Shown here one piece after another: positions 1 to 7,685 of a stretch of DNA of 33,763 bases (position 1 is the first letter of the stretch; every line of letters starts with the position of its first letter). Made by a program: the position numbers and the translations under genes. The notes under the pieces were generated by a model. It searched no databases, was not told the origin of the DNA, and worked only from the letters and a program-made list of their open reading frames with translations. Source of the stretch: a virus; the IMG/VR virus record IMGVR_UViG_3300050821_008520, positions 1 through 33,763 of that record. One strand, 5' to 3'.

Positions 1-537
1 GACGTTGGGGTCAAATGTCCGAGGAATAGCCGCCATCTCGTCTTGATTGAACACTCCAGAGGATTGAACTTGAGCAAGAGCACTTGGCATCAGTTTGTCA
101 GCTTCAGCTCGAGCGAGTTGTTCAGGCTTACCTTCTTTCAATGCTCTTTGATAGGCGTTCCAAGCAGGGGTGGCTGCCTCAGCAATTACCTTTTGCTTCC
201 CTTCTTGGGTCTTCAGGACGTCTAATCCAGCTTGGGCCGTAAAGTGCTTTGCCTGAGCCGCATTCTTATCCAGGTCACTGAACTGCTTCATCAGTTTCAT
301 ACCGACCTGAGGGGCCTTCTGCATGATATCAACCAAAGCAGCATTTCGTCCCTCAGCGGTGCTGAAATCTGCTCCCTTGAAGGCTTCAACTTCAGCCTTT
401 CGTTCATCAAGGGCCAATTGACGGGCCTGATTCTCCTGCTGGAGACCTTGTAGTTGTAAAGCCTTACCAGTCATTCCCATAACGTCAGGGGCCTGGTATT
501 GCTGTACTTGCAGGGGGATAGAAGCATCAATAGGCAT
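1..537 (-). CDS. Putative internal virion/ejection protein, N-terminal part (cut by window edge)
   Basis: An open frame starts with ATG at 537 on the minus strand and runs without a stop for 179 codons to the window edge, so the C-terminus is missing. The start follows a strong GGAGGAGG-type ribosome site that overlaps the end of the upstream gene. The protein begins MPIDASIPLQVQQYQAPDVM and continues as a Gln/Ala/Lys/Glu-rich, probably helical chain (residues 25-60 and 90-150 look coiled-coil prone). I do not recognise a family. Its place directly downstream of a Gly/Ala-rich ejection-type protein and the neck genes suggests an internal virion or DNA-injection protein (inference). Confidence 0.75.
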   Translation of the reverse strand, partial: MPIDASIPLQVQQYQAPDVMGMTGKALQLQGLQQENQARQLALDERKAEVEAFKGADFSTAEGRNAALVDIMQKAPQVGMKLMKQFSDLDKNAAQAKHFTAQAGLDVLKTQEGKQKVIAEAATPAWNAYQRALKEGKPEQLARAEADKLMPSALAQVQSSGVFNQDEMAAIPRTFDPNV

Positions 538-538
538 G

Positions 539-2086
539 TTAACCTCCTCCCGAGGAATTATCTACACGTCCAGCAGAGTTCAATGCCGACGTAATTTGCT
601 GCTGATTCTGTGAAGCCCAATCGTAGTACTGACGAATCGTCTGCCAATCGCTGGGACTAAAACTACCAGTGGGATTGGTTTGATTGTAGAAGTTAGCTGC
701 ATACTGATCCCACGGTGTAATGGCACCAGCCACCCTCTGTCCTGACGATTGATCCCATTGCCAAGGCACGGGGCCAGTGTAGGAAGCAACCCCAAAACCA
801 GGACTTAGACCTGTACCCCCTGGAGCACCAGCTGCCTGAAGGGATGGGATAGCTTCAGACATTAAGCTGCGAAGTCCACTAGTTACTTCACTTGGACTGG
901 TTCCACCAGCATTAGCTAATAGCATTCCACCAGCGAACAATCCCAGAGGGGCAGCAAATCCTGCTGCTGCACCTAAACCTGCTGCGCCACCTCCACCACC
1001 CCCAGCTCCTGCACCAGCCGCTGCACCTGATTCTGCGGCACCAGCCCCTGCGGCTGTGGCGGTGCCTCCGTTAAAAGACGAGATGAGAGCGTCAAGTCCT
1101 GCTTGAGTAGAAGGCCCGTATGTACCTCCGATGGACATTCCCAGAGCATCCCCTAGACCCCCAGCAGCCCCAGGACTAATCCCAGACAGAAGGTCACCCA
1201 AGCCAGCCCCTAGGCCTCCTCCACCACCCCCCATTAACCGATAGGCAGACAGGAGGTTACTGATATTTCCCATCCCCCCAGTCAGAGCGTTGGTAGCCCC
1301 AATGCGACCTGCGGCAGCTGCATTTCCTGCCCCAAGGATATTGCCTCCTAGAGCGCCACCCAGCCCAGAGTAGAGGTTTGCAATATTGGTCCCAGCAGTT
1401 CCAATCCCACTGGCTAGACCAGAGGTTGCAGTTGCACCTTGACCTGCCTGCATTCCCAGGGTATTCAGGATGTTGGATCGGTTCTGGGCATCCGCCGTGG
1501 CAGCATTTTGGTAAGCCTGTTGGTAATCCTGACTTGCCAATCCCGTGCCGTAAGCTTCAAGATCCTTAATCGTATTGGGGCTAAGCAACATTCCCTTAGC
1601 AGCAGCATTGTTTTGGATAGTACCAAGTCCTTGTTGCAATGCGAATTGGTATCCCGGACTTTGCTTATACTGGTCAGCTGTGAAACTGAATGGGGTAAAC
1701 AGGTTTGATAGGGGGCCACTGGTAGCAGCTCCCAGGGTAGTGCCCCCGGGGAGAGCCGTTTGGGGGAGTCCCAGTCCGGCTTGCAGGGCCTGTTGAGCCT
1801 GATTTCCTACCGTGATTTGGGGGTTAAGCAGTTGGGCCAGACTCCCTACCATCTGGTTTTGAGCCCCAATGGCCTGACCAGTTGTACCTTGCAGGATTTG
1901 ATTGGCCTGATTGGCTGCCCCAATCTGGGCACCAGCTGCTCCTTGAGCCCCAGATGCCCCGATGGCAGCCCCACCCAGTGACCCGATAAGTCCTAGAACA
2001 GAGGGGTCTTGATATTTACCGAATGCGGGACCTCCAAAAGGGTCCCCCATCGGGTTGTCCTGATACCAGGGATGATTCCTAGACAT
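539..2086 (-). CDS. Gly/Ala-rich virion protein, probable DNA-ejection/internal virion protein
   Basis: This 515-residue protein is dominated by Gly, Ala, Ser and Gln. There are hydrophobic Gly/Ala stretches around residues 30-60, 240-310 and 340-395, the last including an AAGAGAGGGGGGAAG-like run. Such sequences are typical of podovirus internal proteins that cross or coat the envelope during DNA ejection. It overlaps the preceding GNAT-like gene by 8 nt and ends 2 nt before the next start, so it is translationally coupled in the morphogenesis operon. The N-terminus (MSRNHPWYQDNPMGDPFGG) is polar. Assignment rests on composition and position; no catalytic motif is visible. Confidence 0.75.
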   Translation of the reverse strand: MSRNHPWYQDNPMGDPFGGPAFGKYQDPSVLGLIGSLGGAAIGASGAQGAAGAQIGAANQANQILQGTTGQAIGAQNQMVGSLAQLLNPQITVGNQAQQALQAGLGLPQTALPGGTTLGAATSGPLSNLFTPFSFTADQYKQSPGYQFALQQGLGTIQNNAAAKGMLLSPNTIKDLEAYGTGLASQDYQQAYQNAATADAQNRSNILNTLGMQAGQGATATSGLASGIGTAGTNIANLYSGLGGALGGNILGAGNAAAAGRIGATNALTGGMGNISNLLSAYRLMGGGGGGLGAGLGDLLSGISPGAAGGLGDALGMSIGGTYGPSTQAGLDALISSFNGGTATAAGAGAAESGAAAGAGAGGGGGGAAGLGAAAGFAAPLGLFAGGMLLANAGGTSPSEVTSGLRSLMSEAIPSLQAAGAPGGTGLSPGFGVASYTGPVPWQWDQSSGQRVAGAITPWDQYAANFYNQTNPTGSFSPSDWQTIRQYYDWASQNQQQITSALNSAGRVDNSSGGG

Positions 2087-2444
2087 AGTTACACCTCACG
2101 CATTCCATGGTAATTATCCCTTCCCGTATCACTTTATTCTCGAAACCGAGACGATGGCAGAACTTAATCCCTCGGTCATTGTGTACGTGTACCTGGGTGA
2201 CAACCTTCCCATACTCTTTCAGGATTTCCCCTATCGTTTGACGGATGGCCCTTCGGATACAGTTTCCTTGTTTAATGAACCCCACATGGAGCTCATTCCC
2301 TTTTCTTATGGCAGTCCCGATCAATTCTTTACCCTCATGAATGGGGATAATTTCCCATCCATCTAGATAACCTTCAAACTCTTCAAAGGAAAAATCCGCT
2401 TTATCCTCAATTGATTTGTACAGGCATTGTTGAGGCGTCATCAT
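2079..2444 (-). CDS. GNAT-like acyltransferase-fold protein in the tail module
   Basis: The 121-residue protein has the layout of a small GNAT fold. A central strand pair around residues 38-56 (ELIGTAIRKGNELHVGFI) leads into a basic helix (RRAIRQTIGEIL, 64-75). The C-terminal pattern VHVHNDRGIKFCHRLGFENK (84-103) resembles the GNAT motif of an Asn followed by a helix and an LGF turn. The N-terminus is acidic. GNAT-fold proteins recur in podovirus tail modules, sometimes as non-enzymatic virion parts, so catalysis is uncertain. The start has a weak ribosome site and two tandem ATG codons (2444, 2441). Confidence 0.7.
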   Translation of the reverse strand: MMTPQQCLYKSIEDKADFSFEEFEGYLDGWEIIPIHEGKELIGTAIRKGNELHVGFIKQGNCIRRAIRQTIGEILKEYGKVVTQVHVHNDRGIKFCHRLGFENKVIREGIITMECVRCNYV

Positions 2445-2459
2445 GATTTTACCAGAAAA

Positions 2460-2714
2460 TCATCGTGGGGTGCCAGTAGCATCTACCCAAACATTGGGTC
2501 CAGTGGACCTAAGCCAGATTGGATATCCCAGGGTTGTGCTGAAATATCGGCGACCTATCCAAAGATCTGTTGTAGGACGACTGGCATCGGGTCCAGCATC
2601 TTGAATACTGAAGCAGCAGATAAAGACTGCTCGGAACCAGCCAGCCCACCACTTCTGAATACTGCCTTGCTTATCAAAGATCTGACCCTCTGGGTTCTCC
2701 GTGATAATGGCCAT
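2460..2714 (-). CDS. Small virion-associated protein with IWLRSTGPNVWVDATG-type C-terminus
   Basis: The 84-residue protein has a Trp/Phe-rich N-terminal half (residues 20-35, WWAGWFRAVFICC). Its C-terminal half (60-84) follows the YPIWLRSTGPNVWVDATGT pattern. Similar 'kPIWW..g..WvDa.G' endings are common in short phage proteins and fibre tips (family memory, not searched). An excellent CAAGGAGG ribosome site precedes ATG 2714. It lies between the gp10-like neck protein and the GNAT-like protein in the same operon, so a minor tail or neck component is likely. Confidence 0.65.
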   Translation of the reverse strand: MAIITENPEGQIFDKQGSIQKWWAGWFRAVFICCFSIQDAGPDASRPTTDLWIGRRYFSTTLGYPIWLRSTGPNVWVDATGTPR

Positions 2715-2716
2715 TA

Positions 2717-4177
2717 TTAACCTCCTTGATTCTGGTTATCTGTTCCTAGTCTCGGGACAATACCGCCACCGGAGAGAACGAATTTTACGGGGTCAGTCAT
2801 CTGGAACTTAAAGACAAAGTCTCGTCCCGACCCTAGTCGTCTCCAGATAGCCCGATGATCCTTATACTGTCCAACAGCACCAAAGGGTTTCCATCGCTCA
2901 ATGCCAAAAGTTCTGCCATTGTCTTTAGAGACCTGCATCATGATTTGGGGGAGTGATCCTTGACCGCTTTGAAGGCCTACCCCTGTTTCGAGATCCAGGA
3001 AGAGTTCATCGATCCCCAGGATGTTGTAGTCCTGGTATACATGCCTCGTTTGAAGTATACGAGGAATGGTGCTACCATTATCGGTGTAGGCAATCGAACT
3101 CAACTGATAGACTCTCCCTGCTTGGAAGTCCCCACAGTAAAAATTACCGTTAAACCCAACACCCAAATTGCAGTAATGTCTACCAATCAGACCCACCCCT
3201 GTTTGGGCTTCTCCCCAGAGTTTAGTGGTATTATCGTAGATAAAGGTCCTCCCAGCTGTTGGGAAGGTAATCTGGTATACGATATGGCCGTCATCAACAT
3301 ACCCCATGGCTACTGCATCCGAGGTTGTTGAAAACTGGTTAATGATGAAATCAAGGTCAGGGGTAGAGATTCGAGCAGGGGTATATCCCTGGAGCATGAA
3401 TACCGAGACCTGTCCTTGTTGATTTTGACCCAAGAAAGCAATGGTATCTTCCACGGGTGCAATTGACCACCTTGCAGCCAAACCATAGGGACTTGCGGAT
3501 TGTTTAAGTACTGAGTAAGGAAATCCCGAACCCCCAACATTTTGCCAGAATTCCAGGGCAAGGGAACCGAACAAGATAACCGCACCGGCCAGAGCGAAGA
3601 CCCGGATCAGTTGATTCGAACTTGTCGAAAATGTACCGAAATCGGTAGCTGACCAGGAGGTGCCATCAAAGGCTGCACTCTTCCAGAATCGACCAATATT
3701 GGTTGGATCGTCTACCAGAAAATACCCCGAGTCAAAGGAACAAGTGATAGCATTCTGGGGGAAATTGGCGTTGGCAATTTGGGTCAGGACATTGGTTTGA
3801 GTATTGAAAATCCAACCCTTGGCACCATCCAGGATAAGCAATTGGTGGCCACTACCGTTGTCTTCCATGGCCACAATGTTAGTCCCAGCGGTAATAGCTC
3901 CCCGGTTCGTGGCAACCCCGTTTTGATCGATCTCCAATAACTGATTAGTAATGACCACGTATAGTCTGGAATTAGCCACAAAAGTGTGCATTCCTCGCAC
4001 ACCTCCCAGAATGGCACTTTGGTCACTGAACAGGATTGTCCCAGGGGTTCCTCGGATAATTATCTGTTGTTTGTCCCCATCCTCCCTCATTTCGTACAGG
4101 CAATTCACCCGACGTTGAGCCGTTATGATGGCGGACTCTCCCGTCACCCCCTGACCGAATAAAGGAAGGGATTTCAT
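2717..4177 (-). CDS. Packaged-DNA stabilisation / tail hub protein, P22 gp10-like
   Basis: This 486-residue protein begins MKSLPLFGQGVTGESAIITA and then has AQRRVNCLYE. That matches the opening of the P22 gp10 family (start LP..G.., then QRCINLYPE), whose members plug the neck and hold packaged DNA. The rest is beta-rich with repeated short blades (for example LFGSLALEFWQNVG near 200, AFLGQNQQGQVSVFMLQGY near 250), as expected of the gp10 beta-propeller-like fold. It overlaps the gp4-like gene by one base (TAATG). Length and position agree with the family. The call is from motif memory, not a search. Confidence 0.8.
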   Translation of the reverse strand: MKSLPLFGQGVTGESAIITAQRRVNCLYEMREDGDKQQIIIRGTPGTILFSDQSAILGGVRGMHTFVANSRLYVVITNQLLEIDQNGVATNRGAITAGTNIVAMEDNGSGHQLLILDGAKGWIFNTQTNVLTQIANANFPQNAITCSFDSGYFLVDDPTNIGRFWKSAAFDGTSWSATDFGTFSTSSNQLIRVFALAGAVILFGSLALEFWQNVGGSGFPYSVLKQSASPYGLAARWSIAPVEDTIAFLGQNQQGQVSVFMLQGYTPARISTPDLDFIINQFSTTSDAVAMGYVDDGHIVYQITFPTAGRTFIYDNTTKLWGEAQTGVGLIGRHYCNLGVGFNGNFYCGDFQAGRVYQLSSIAYTDNGSTIPRILQTRHVYQDYNILGIDELFLDLETGVGLQSGQGSLPQIMMQVSKDNGRTFGIERWKPFGAVGQYKDHRAIWRRLGSGRDFVFKFQMTDPVKFVLSGGGIVPRLGTDNQNQGG

Positions 4178-5160
4178 TAGTCATCCCCCGATTGGAAGAA
4201 CAAGGAAGAGTTTTCTGGTTCCTTGTGCCGAGCAATAGACAATGACTCGGTGTAATTGTCCTGCATTAAAGATGTCCAGGGCATATTAAACATTGGAGCA
4301 GATCGCTTGGACAATCCCCAGCACAGGGGGTCAAACCACTCAGCCGGGTATTCAGGGTTGTCCGTTGGGTTCACAAATACCTGGATTTCCTCCAGATAAG
4401 TGAGTACAATGTATCGAGTCACATCTTGAGCTGCAGCTACATCAGTGAAAAGTTGAGAACTACTTAGGTGCCATTCGTAATAAATAGAGGTGGGGTCAGA
4501 GATATTATTCAAGTCTACTTTCGACGGGAGTATATCATAGTCTTGAGTAGATACAAAAATTCTTAGTGGGGTGTCTTCGTTACTATTACTACTATCTCGA
4601 AGAACGGCAGCTTCAATGGTCAGGGGGTTTTGAGCAACAGTAGTGAAATCATAAGCCACTGCCCCAATCGATACGGCTGCTGCTAAGTTAGCCCCAAGCG
4701 TGATTACCCCTGTTCCTGAGTTATAATTGGAGACTGTTGTCCATTGAATATCACCGTTACCGCCCCCTCGGTTAATTTGAATCCCGATGTTATCGCCAAT
4801 GACAATTCCAGTGGTACCAGGGGCAACGGTAACAGTATTTGTTCCCGCGGCCGAAGCTAAAGTGGTGACTAATCGAGTAAAAGAGTTCGTCCATCCTGTA
4901 GCATCAGGGCCAACCGTATATTGCCCGGTGTTGTTGTGAAGGAATAGAAATCCTCTCTTTCGGGTCCAGGTTTTCAATCCCGGGGCAAAATCTGCCTTAC
5001 CCATCCACTGCTTAACCATCATGTTAAGCTTAAGGGCCATGTCAATGGTTTCTTGGGGAGAGGGAGATTCCCCTTCCCCCAATTTACCGATGTTTAACAT
5101 TGCCTGGCGGATAATATCGTCCCGCTGAACCGTTAGAGTATAAACGCCAGAGGTAGTCAT
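4177..5160 (-). CDS. Head-to-tail adaptor / tail accessory factor, P22 gp4-like
   Basis: The 327-residue protein opens with a helical adaptor segment, DDIIRQAMLNIGKLGEGESPSPQET and then ALKLNMMVKQW (residues 14-54). This is the hallmark of gp4-type adaptors that bind under the portal. A GQYTVGP strand (about 80) is followed by an inserted Gly/Thr/Val-rich beta domain (about 95-175) that the short 166-residue P22 gp4 lacks. The family pattern then resumes with an LTIEAAVLRDSS...PLRIFVSTQDYD segment. An acidic C-terminus ends the chain. It sits directly downstream of the glycan-modifying block; its start has only a weak ribosome site, consistent with that block having been inserted upstream. 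Confidence 0.75.
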   Translation of the reverse strand: MTTSGVYTLTVQRDDIIRQAMLNIGKLGEGESPSPQETIDMALKLNMMVKQWMGKADFAPGLKTWTRKRGFLFLHNNTGQYTVGPDATGWTNSFTRLVTTLASAAGTNTVTVAPGTTGIVIGDNIGIQINRGGGNGDIQWTTVSNYNSGTGVITLGANLAAAVSIGAVAYDFTTVAQNPLTIEAAVLRDSSNSNEDTPLRIFVSTQDYDILPSKVDLNNISDPTSIYYEWHLSSSQLFTDVAAAQDVTRYIVLTYLEEIQVFVNPTDNPEYPAEWFDPLCWGLSKRSAPMFNMPWTSLMQDNYTESLSIARHKEPENSSLFFQSGDD

Positions 5161-5161
5161 T

Positions 5162-6760
5162 TTAGGTACCTACTTGCTGGATTAATCGATTTGTGAGACC
5201 ATACATGATACGATCAACTTCCTGCCACACTTCCTCAGCCGTAATGTCTGCCTGGCATTGAGCTGTTCCGCTTTCCTCATGTTTCTTGCAGAAATCCCAA
5301 GAGTAATGGAGAGCATGGCAAGCTGTTACTTCATTCTTACCTCGACCAAAACACTCAGTCTTATCAGACCAGACCGCGATAGTATGCTTCCAGTCTCGAG
5401 TCAGGTTTTCCCAGGTGGAATGAGAAAGCAAGCAAATCTTCCAGCAATCCATACCGGAGGCTGCATTCAACACCCCAGTTTCGGAACCGATAACCAGGTC
5501 CGTCTGATCCAAGAAGGCCAGGGTTTGTCGAATGTTCCACTTACCGCAGGTCCTATGGACTCGAGGTTCGTTCTCCCACCCAGCCTCGAGCATGGCGGCT
5601 TCAGGACCCCCAACGAGCATAACATCGGTATCGGGATAAGTCAGGAGGATGGCCGCAATGATATTGTCCATCCCAGCCCAGGTCTTATGGACTGCACTAC
5701 CAGCCAATGACCACATGACAACTTGCTTTCCCTTGAGTTTTTCTCGTTCTTTACGGGCCCACAGTTTCTCTTCGGGGGTGGGATAGAACTTCACTTGGGG
5801 TTTATGAGGGACTCCTGCCAGCTCGTGTTGGAATTCAACATAGTTCTTGTTCATCCGGTCATGACGTACCTTGGGACTCCAGAACCGTGGAGCTCGATCC
5901 CACATGGCCAGGAGAGTACCTTCAACGGATTCAGAGAGATTGATGAACTTGTCATACTTTTTCTTGTGCCAATCCCAGAATTCCATCAAGTTACCATTTG
6001 GTACTTGATCCTTGTCAAGAATCATGAAATGGTCAATATTGGGGTCATGAAGGACTACATCCACCCCAGGAGGTGAGCACATGAGGGTGACTTCATATCC
6101 CTCGTCCTTGAGTCCGGCAAACACACTTGAGGCTTGCATCAAGTCCCCGTAAGCCCCAAATCGAACTACCATTGCCGTTTTTTCAGGTACTTGTTTCTGA
6201 TAACTGAAGGTATGTCTAACACCAGGAGCTTTAACCAACTTCTTGTAAATTTGCAAGAATGAGTATTCTTTACCCTCACCCCGAGTCTGGTTTTCAACAA
6301 GGTCCCAGGGAGCAAGATTCCACATCCACTCCTCAACCATTCGATTGTTCAGATTCCATTTGTGGTCGGGGTTAGCCCCATCCTCTCCCATCTTAGGGTA
6401 ATAGTCCTCATGGGGGAGATAAAGAATCAAATAACCGCCGGGTTTGACCAGTCGATACCATTCTCGGAGACATTCTTCGGGATTTACCATGTGTTCCAGG
6501 AGGTGACTGGAATACACAAAATCGAGTGATTGAGAGGCGAATACGGACAAATCGGAGGCTGTTTGGACGAAGATATCCGGCCGGATGTTGTAACCGAACG
6601 CGTTATGATGACAATTATCCACGCTGATTACGTGAGGGAGAACCTTGAAGTCTCCCGCTCCCAAATCTACTCCACGACCCCTTAGATAGGGGGTCACTTC
6701 CCACACGATTTTCTTTGATTCATTACCTTGAGAATCTTCTTTACGCCATACCATGGTCAT
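5162..6760 (-). CDS. Fusion: SAM methyltransferase + GT9 (heptosyltransferase-like) glycosyltransferase
   Basis: Two enzymes are joined in one 532-residue chain. Residues 1-175 form a class I SAM methyltransferase: motif I VDLGAG (31-36), the YSSHLLEH segment (83-90) and VKPGGYLILYLP (105-116). Residues 190-532 look like a GT-B glycosyltransferase of family 9: VVRFGAYGDLMQ (198-209, matching the RxGxxGD loop), LAGSAVHKTWAG (352-363) and IGSETGVLNAASG (424-436), the nucleotide-sugar region. GT9 enzymes normally add heptose to LPS. Lacking membrane segments, it should act in the cytoplasm. It overlaps the TylF-like gene by 4 nt (ATGA). Substrate and acceptor are unknown; host LPS, a virion protein or a small sugar nucleotide are all possible. 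Confidence 0.85.
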   Translation of the reverse strand: MTMVWRKEDSQGNESKKIVWEVTPYLRGRGVDLGAGDFKVLPHVISVDNCHHNAFGYNIRPDIFVQTASDLSVFASQSLDFVYSSHLLEHMVNPEECLREWYRLVKPGGYLILYLPHEDYYPKMGEDGANPDHKWNLNNRMVEEWMWNLAPWDLVENQTRGEGKEYSFLQIYKKLVKAPGVRHTFSYQKQVPEKTAMVVRFGAYGDLMQASSVFAGLKDEGYEVTLMCSPPGVDVVLHDPNIDHFMILDKDQVPNGNLMEFWDWHKKKYDKFINLSESVEGTLLAMWDRAPRFWSPKVRHDRMNKNYVEFQHELAGVPHKPQVKFYPTPEEKLWARKEREKLKGKQVVMWSLAGSAVHKTWAGMDNIIAAILLTYPDTDVMLVGGPEAAMLEAGWENEPRVHRTCGKWNIRQTLAFLDQTDLVIGSETGVLNAASGMDCWKICLLSHSTWENLTRDWKHTIAVWSDKTECFGRGKNEVTACHALHYSWDFCKKHEESGTAQCQADITAEEVWQEVDRIMYGLTNRLIQQVGT

Positions 6761-7278
6761 AGCCTCACAAATGTCTTGTTACATTTAGTATGAAGGAGTA
6801 GTTGATCTATACTGAATCGCTCATTCACCGCCTTGGCTGCCCCAGCCAAACAATAGTCATCAAACCAAATCACTGTCCCCGATTGACACTTAGGGATGAG
6901 ATAGTCAAATGAGTCTTTGTAGGATTGATACTGGTCACAGTCCAGGTGGATGAATGCGATTGGTCCCATCTCAATGGCTGACTGAGGAAAAATCCCCTGT
7001 ATGACATGAGCATAAGGAATCGCATCCCTGACAGCCTCAAAGGTGGTATCAGAAAAATCCCCCACCCGATGATTGTCAAGTCCTTCTTGAGTATAGGGGA
7101 TACCTGTAAAGGTATCGTAAAGATAGATTTCCCTTCCCTGCATCTCTGCAATTTGAGAGAGTAGCCACCCCGTGCCTCCCTTATATACTCCTACCTCAAC
7201 AAAGCATCCAGAAGGAGTACCTTTACAGGTTTCGGCCAAAGCGCTTAGTACATCATCACCTACCAGGGTGGGGAGCAT
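6757..7278 (-). CDS. TylF/MycF-type SAM-dependent methyltransferase
   Basis: The 173-residue protein matches the macrocin O-methyltransferase (TylF) family: CFVEVGVYKGGTG (residues 25-37) is the SAM-binding motif, YLYDTFTGIP (52-61) follows the second strand, and FIHLDCDQYQSY (109-120) with VIWFDDY (136-142) supplies the acidic residues that bind Mg2+ in this family. TylF-type enzymes methylate sugar hydroxyls, which fits the adjacent glycosyltransferase fusion. At 173 residues it is shorter than the usual 230-280, lacking an N-terminal extension. Second gene of a three-gene block with its own promoter. Confidence 0.85.
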   Translation of the reverse strand: MLPTLVGDDVLSALAETCKGTPSGCFVEVGVYKGGTGWLLSQIAEMQGREIYLYDTFTGIPYTQEGLDNHRVGDFSDTTFEAVRDAIPYAHVIQGIFPQSAIEMGPIAFIHLDCDQYQSYKDSFDYLIPKCQSGTVIWFDDYCLAGAAKAVNERFSIDQLLLHTKCNKTFVRL

Positions 7279-7281
7279 AAT

Positions 7282-7626
7282 TCACTCCATGGGAAGACGC
7301 CAGAAGGTATTGTCTCGAATCTTGTAGCAGGAAAGCTTCATTTCCGCGGCCGCATTCTTGACATTGTTCCAGGGGAGACCAAGGGTTTCAGCTTCCTTGA
7401 AAAGATCATTCCGATTCATTGGACCTTCAGCAAGAACTCGTTGAAGGTATTCTCGAGCATTTTCAACGTTGGAGGTGGGATCATTGTATCCCTCCTCCTG
7501 AATCTCTTCACGGTCACTTTGCTCTGCGTAGGACTTTCCTGCCCCATCGTAGAGTGTACCACCTTGTTCAAATTTTGCCCAGGGGTGGCCCCAAATTGTT
7601 CCATAGGACTTGGTCTTGTCAAGCAT
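7282..7626 (-). CDS. Hypothetical protein with winged-helix-like C-terminus
   Basis: This 114-residue protein is first in the glycan-modifying block. Residues 1-50 are polar (IWGHPWAKFEQGGTLYDGAG). Residues 58-112 resemble a winged helix: AREYLQRVLAEGPMNRNDLF, then LPWNNVKNAAAEM as recognition helix and YKIRDNTFWRLP as wing. Domains like this occur at the C-termini of phage and plasmid AAA/primase proteins; here it stands alone and might regulate the block (inference). AAGGAG lies 7 nt before ATG 7626, and a clear promoter is just upstream. Confidence 0.7.
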   Translation of the reverse strand: MLDKTKSYGTIWGHPWAKFEQGGTLYDGAGKSYAEQSDREEIQEEGYNDPTSNVENAREYLQRVLAEGPMNRNDLFKEAETLGLPWNNVKNAAAEMKLSCYKIRDNTFWRLPME

Positions 7627-7656
7627 TTATTTTCTCCTTGAGGTAATGCAATACTT

Positions 7657-7685
7657 ATTATATCACAACTGAAGGTAGAGATCAA
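7657..7685 (-). promoter_or_regulatory. Sigma70-type promoter for the methyltransferase/glycosyltransferase block
   Basis: On the minus strand TTGATC (7685-7680) is followed after exactly 17 bp by a perfect TATAAT (7662-7657), with an upstream TG one base before the -10. The -35 overlaps the stop codon of the 410-residue gene. It would start transcription near 7650, in the leader of the 114-residue gene. Confidence 0.75.
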
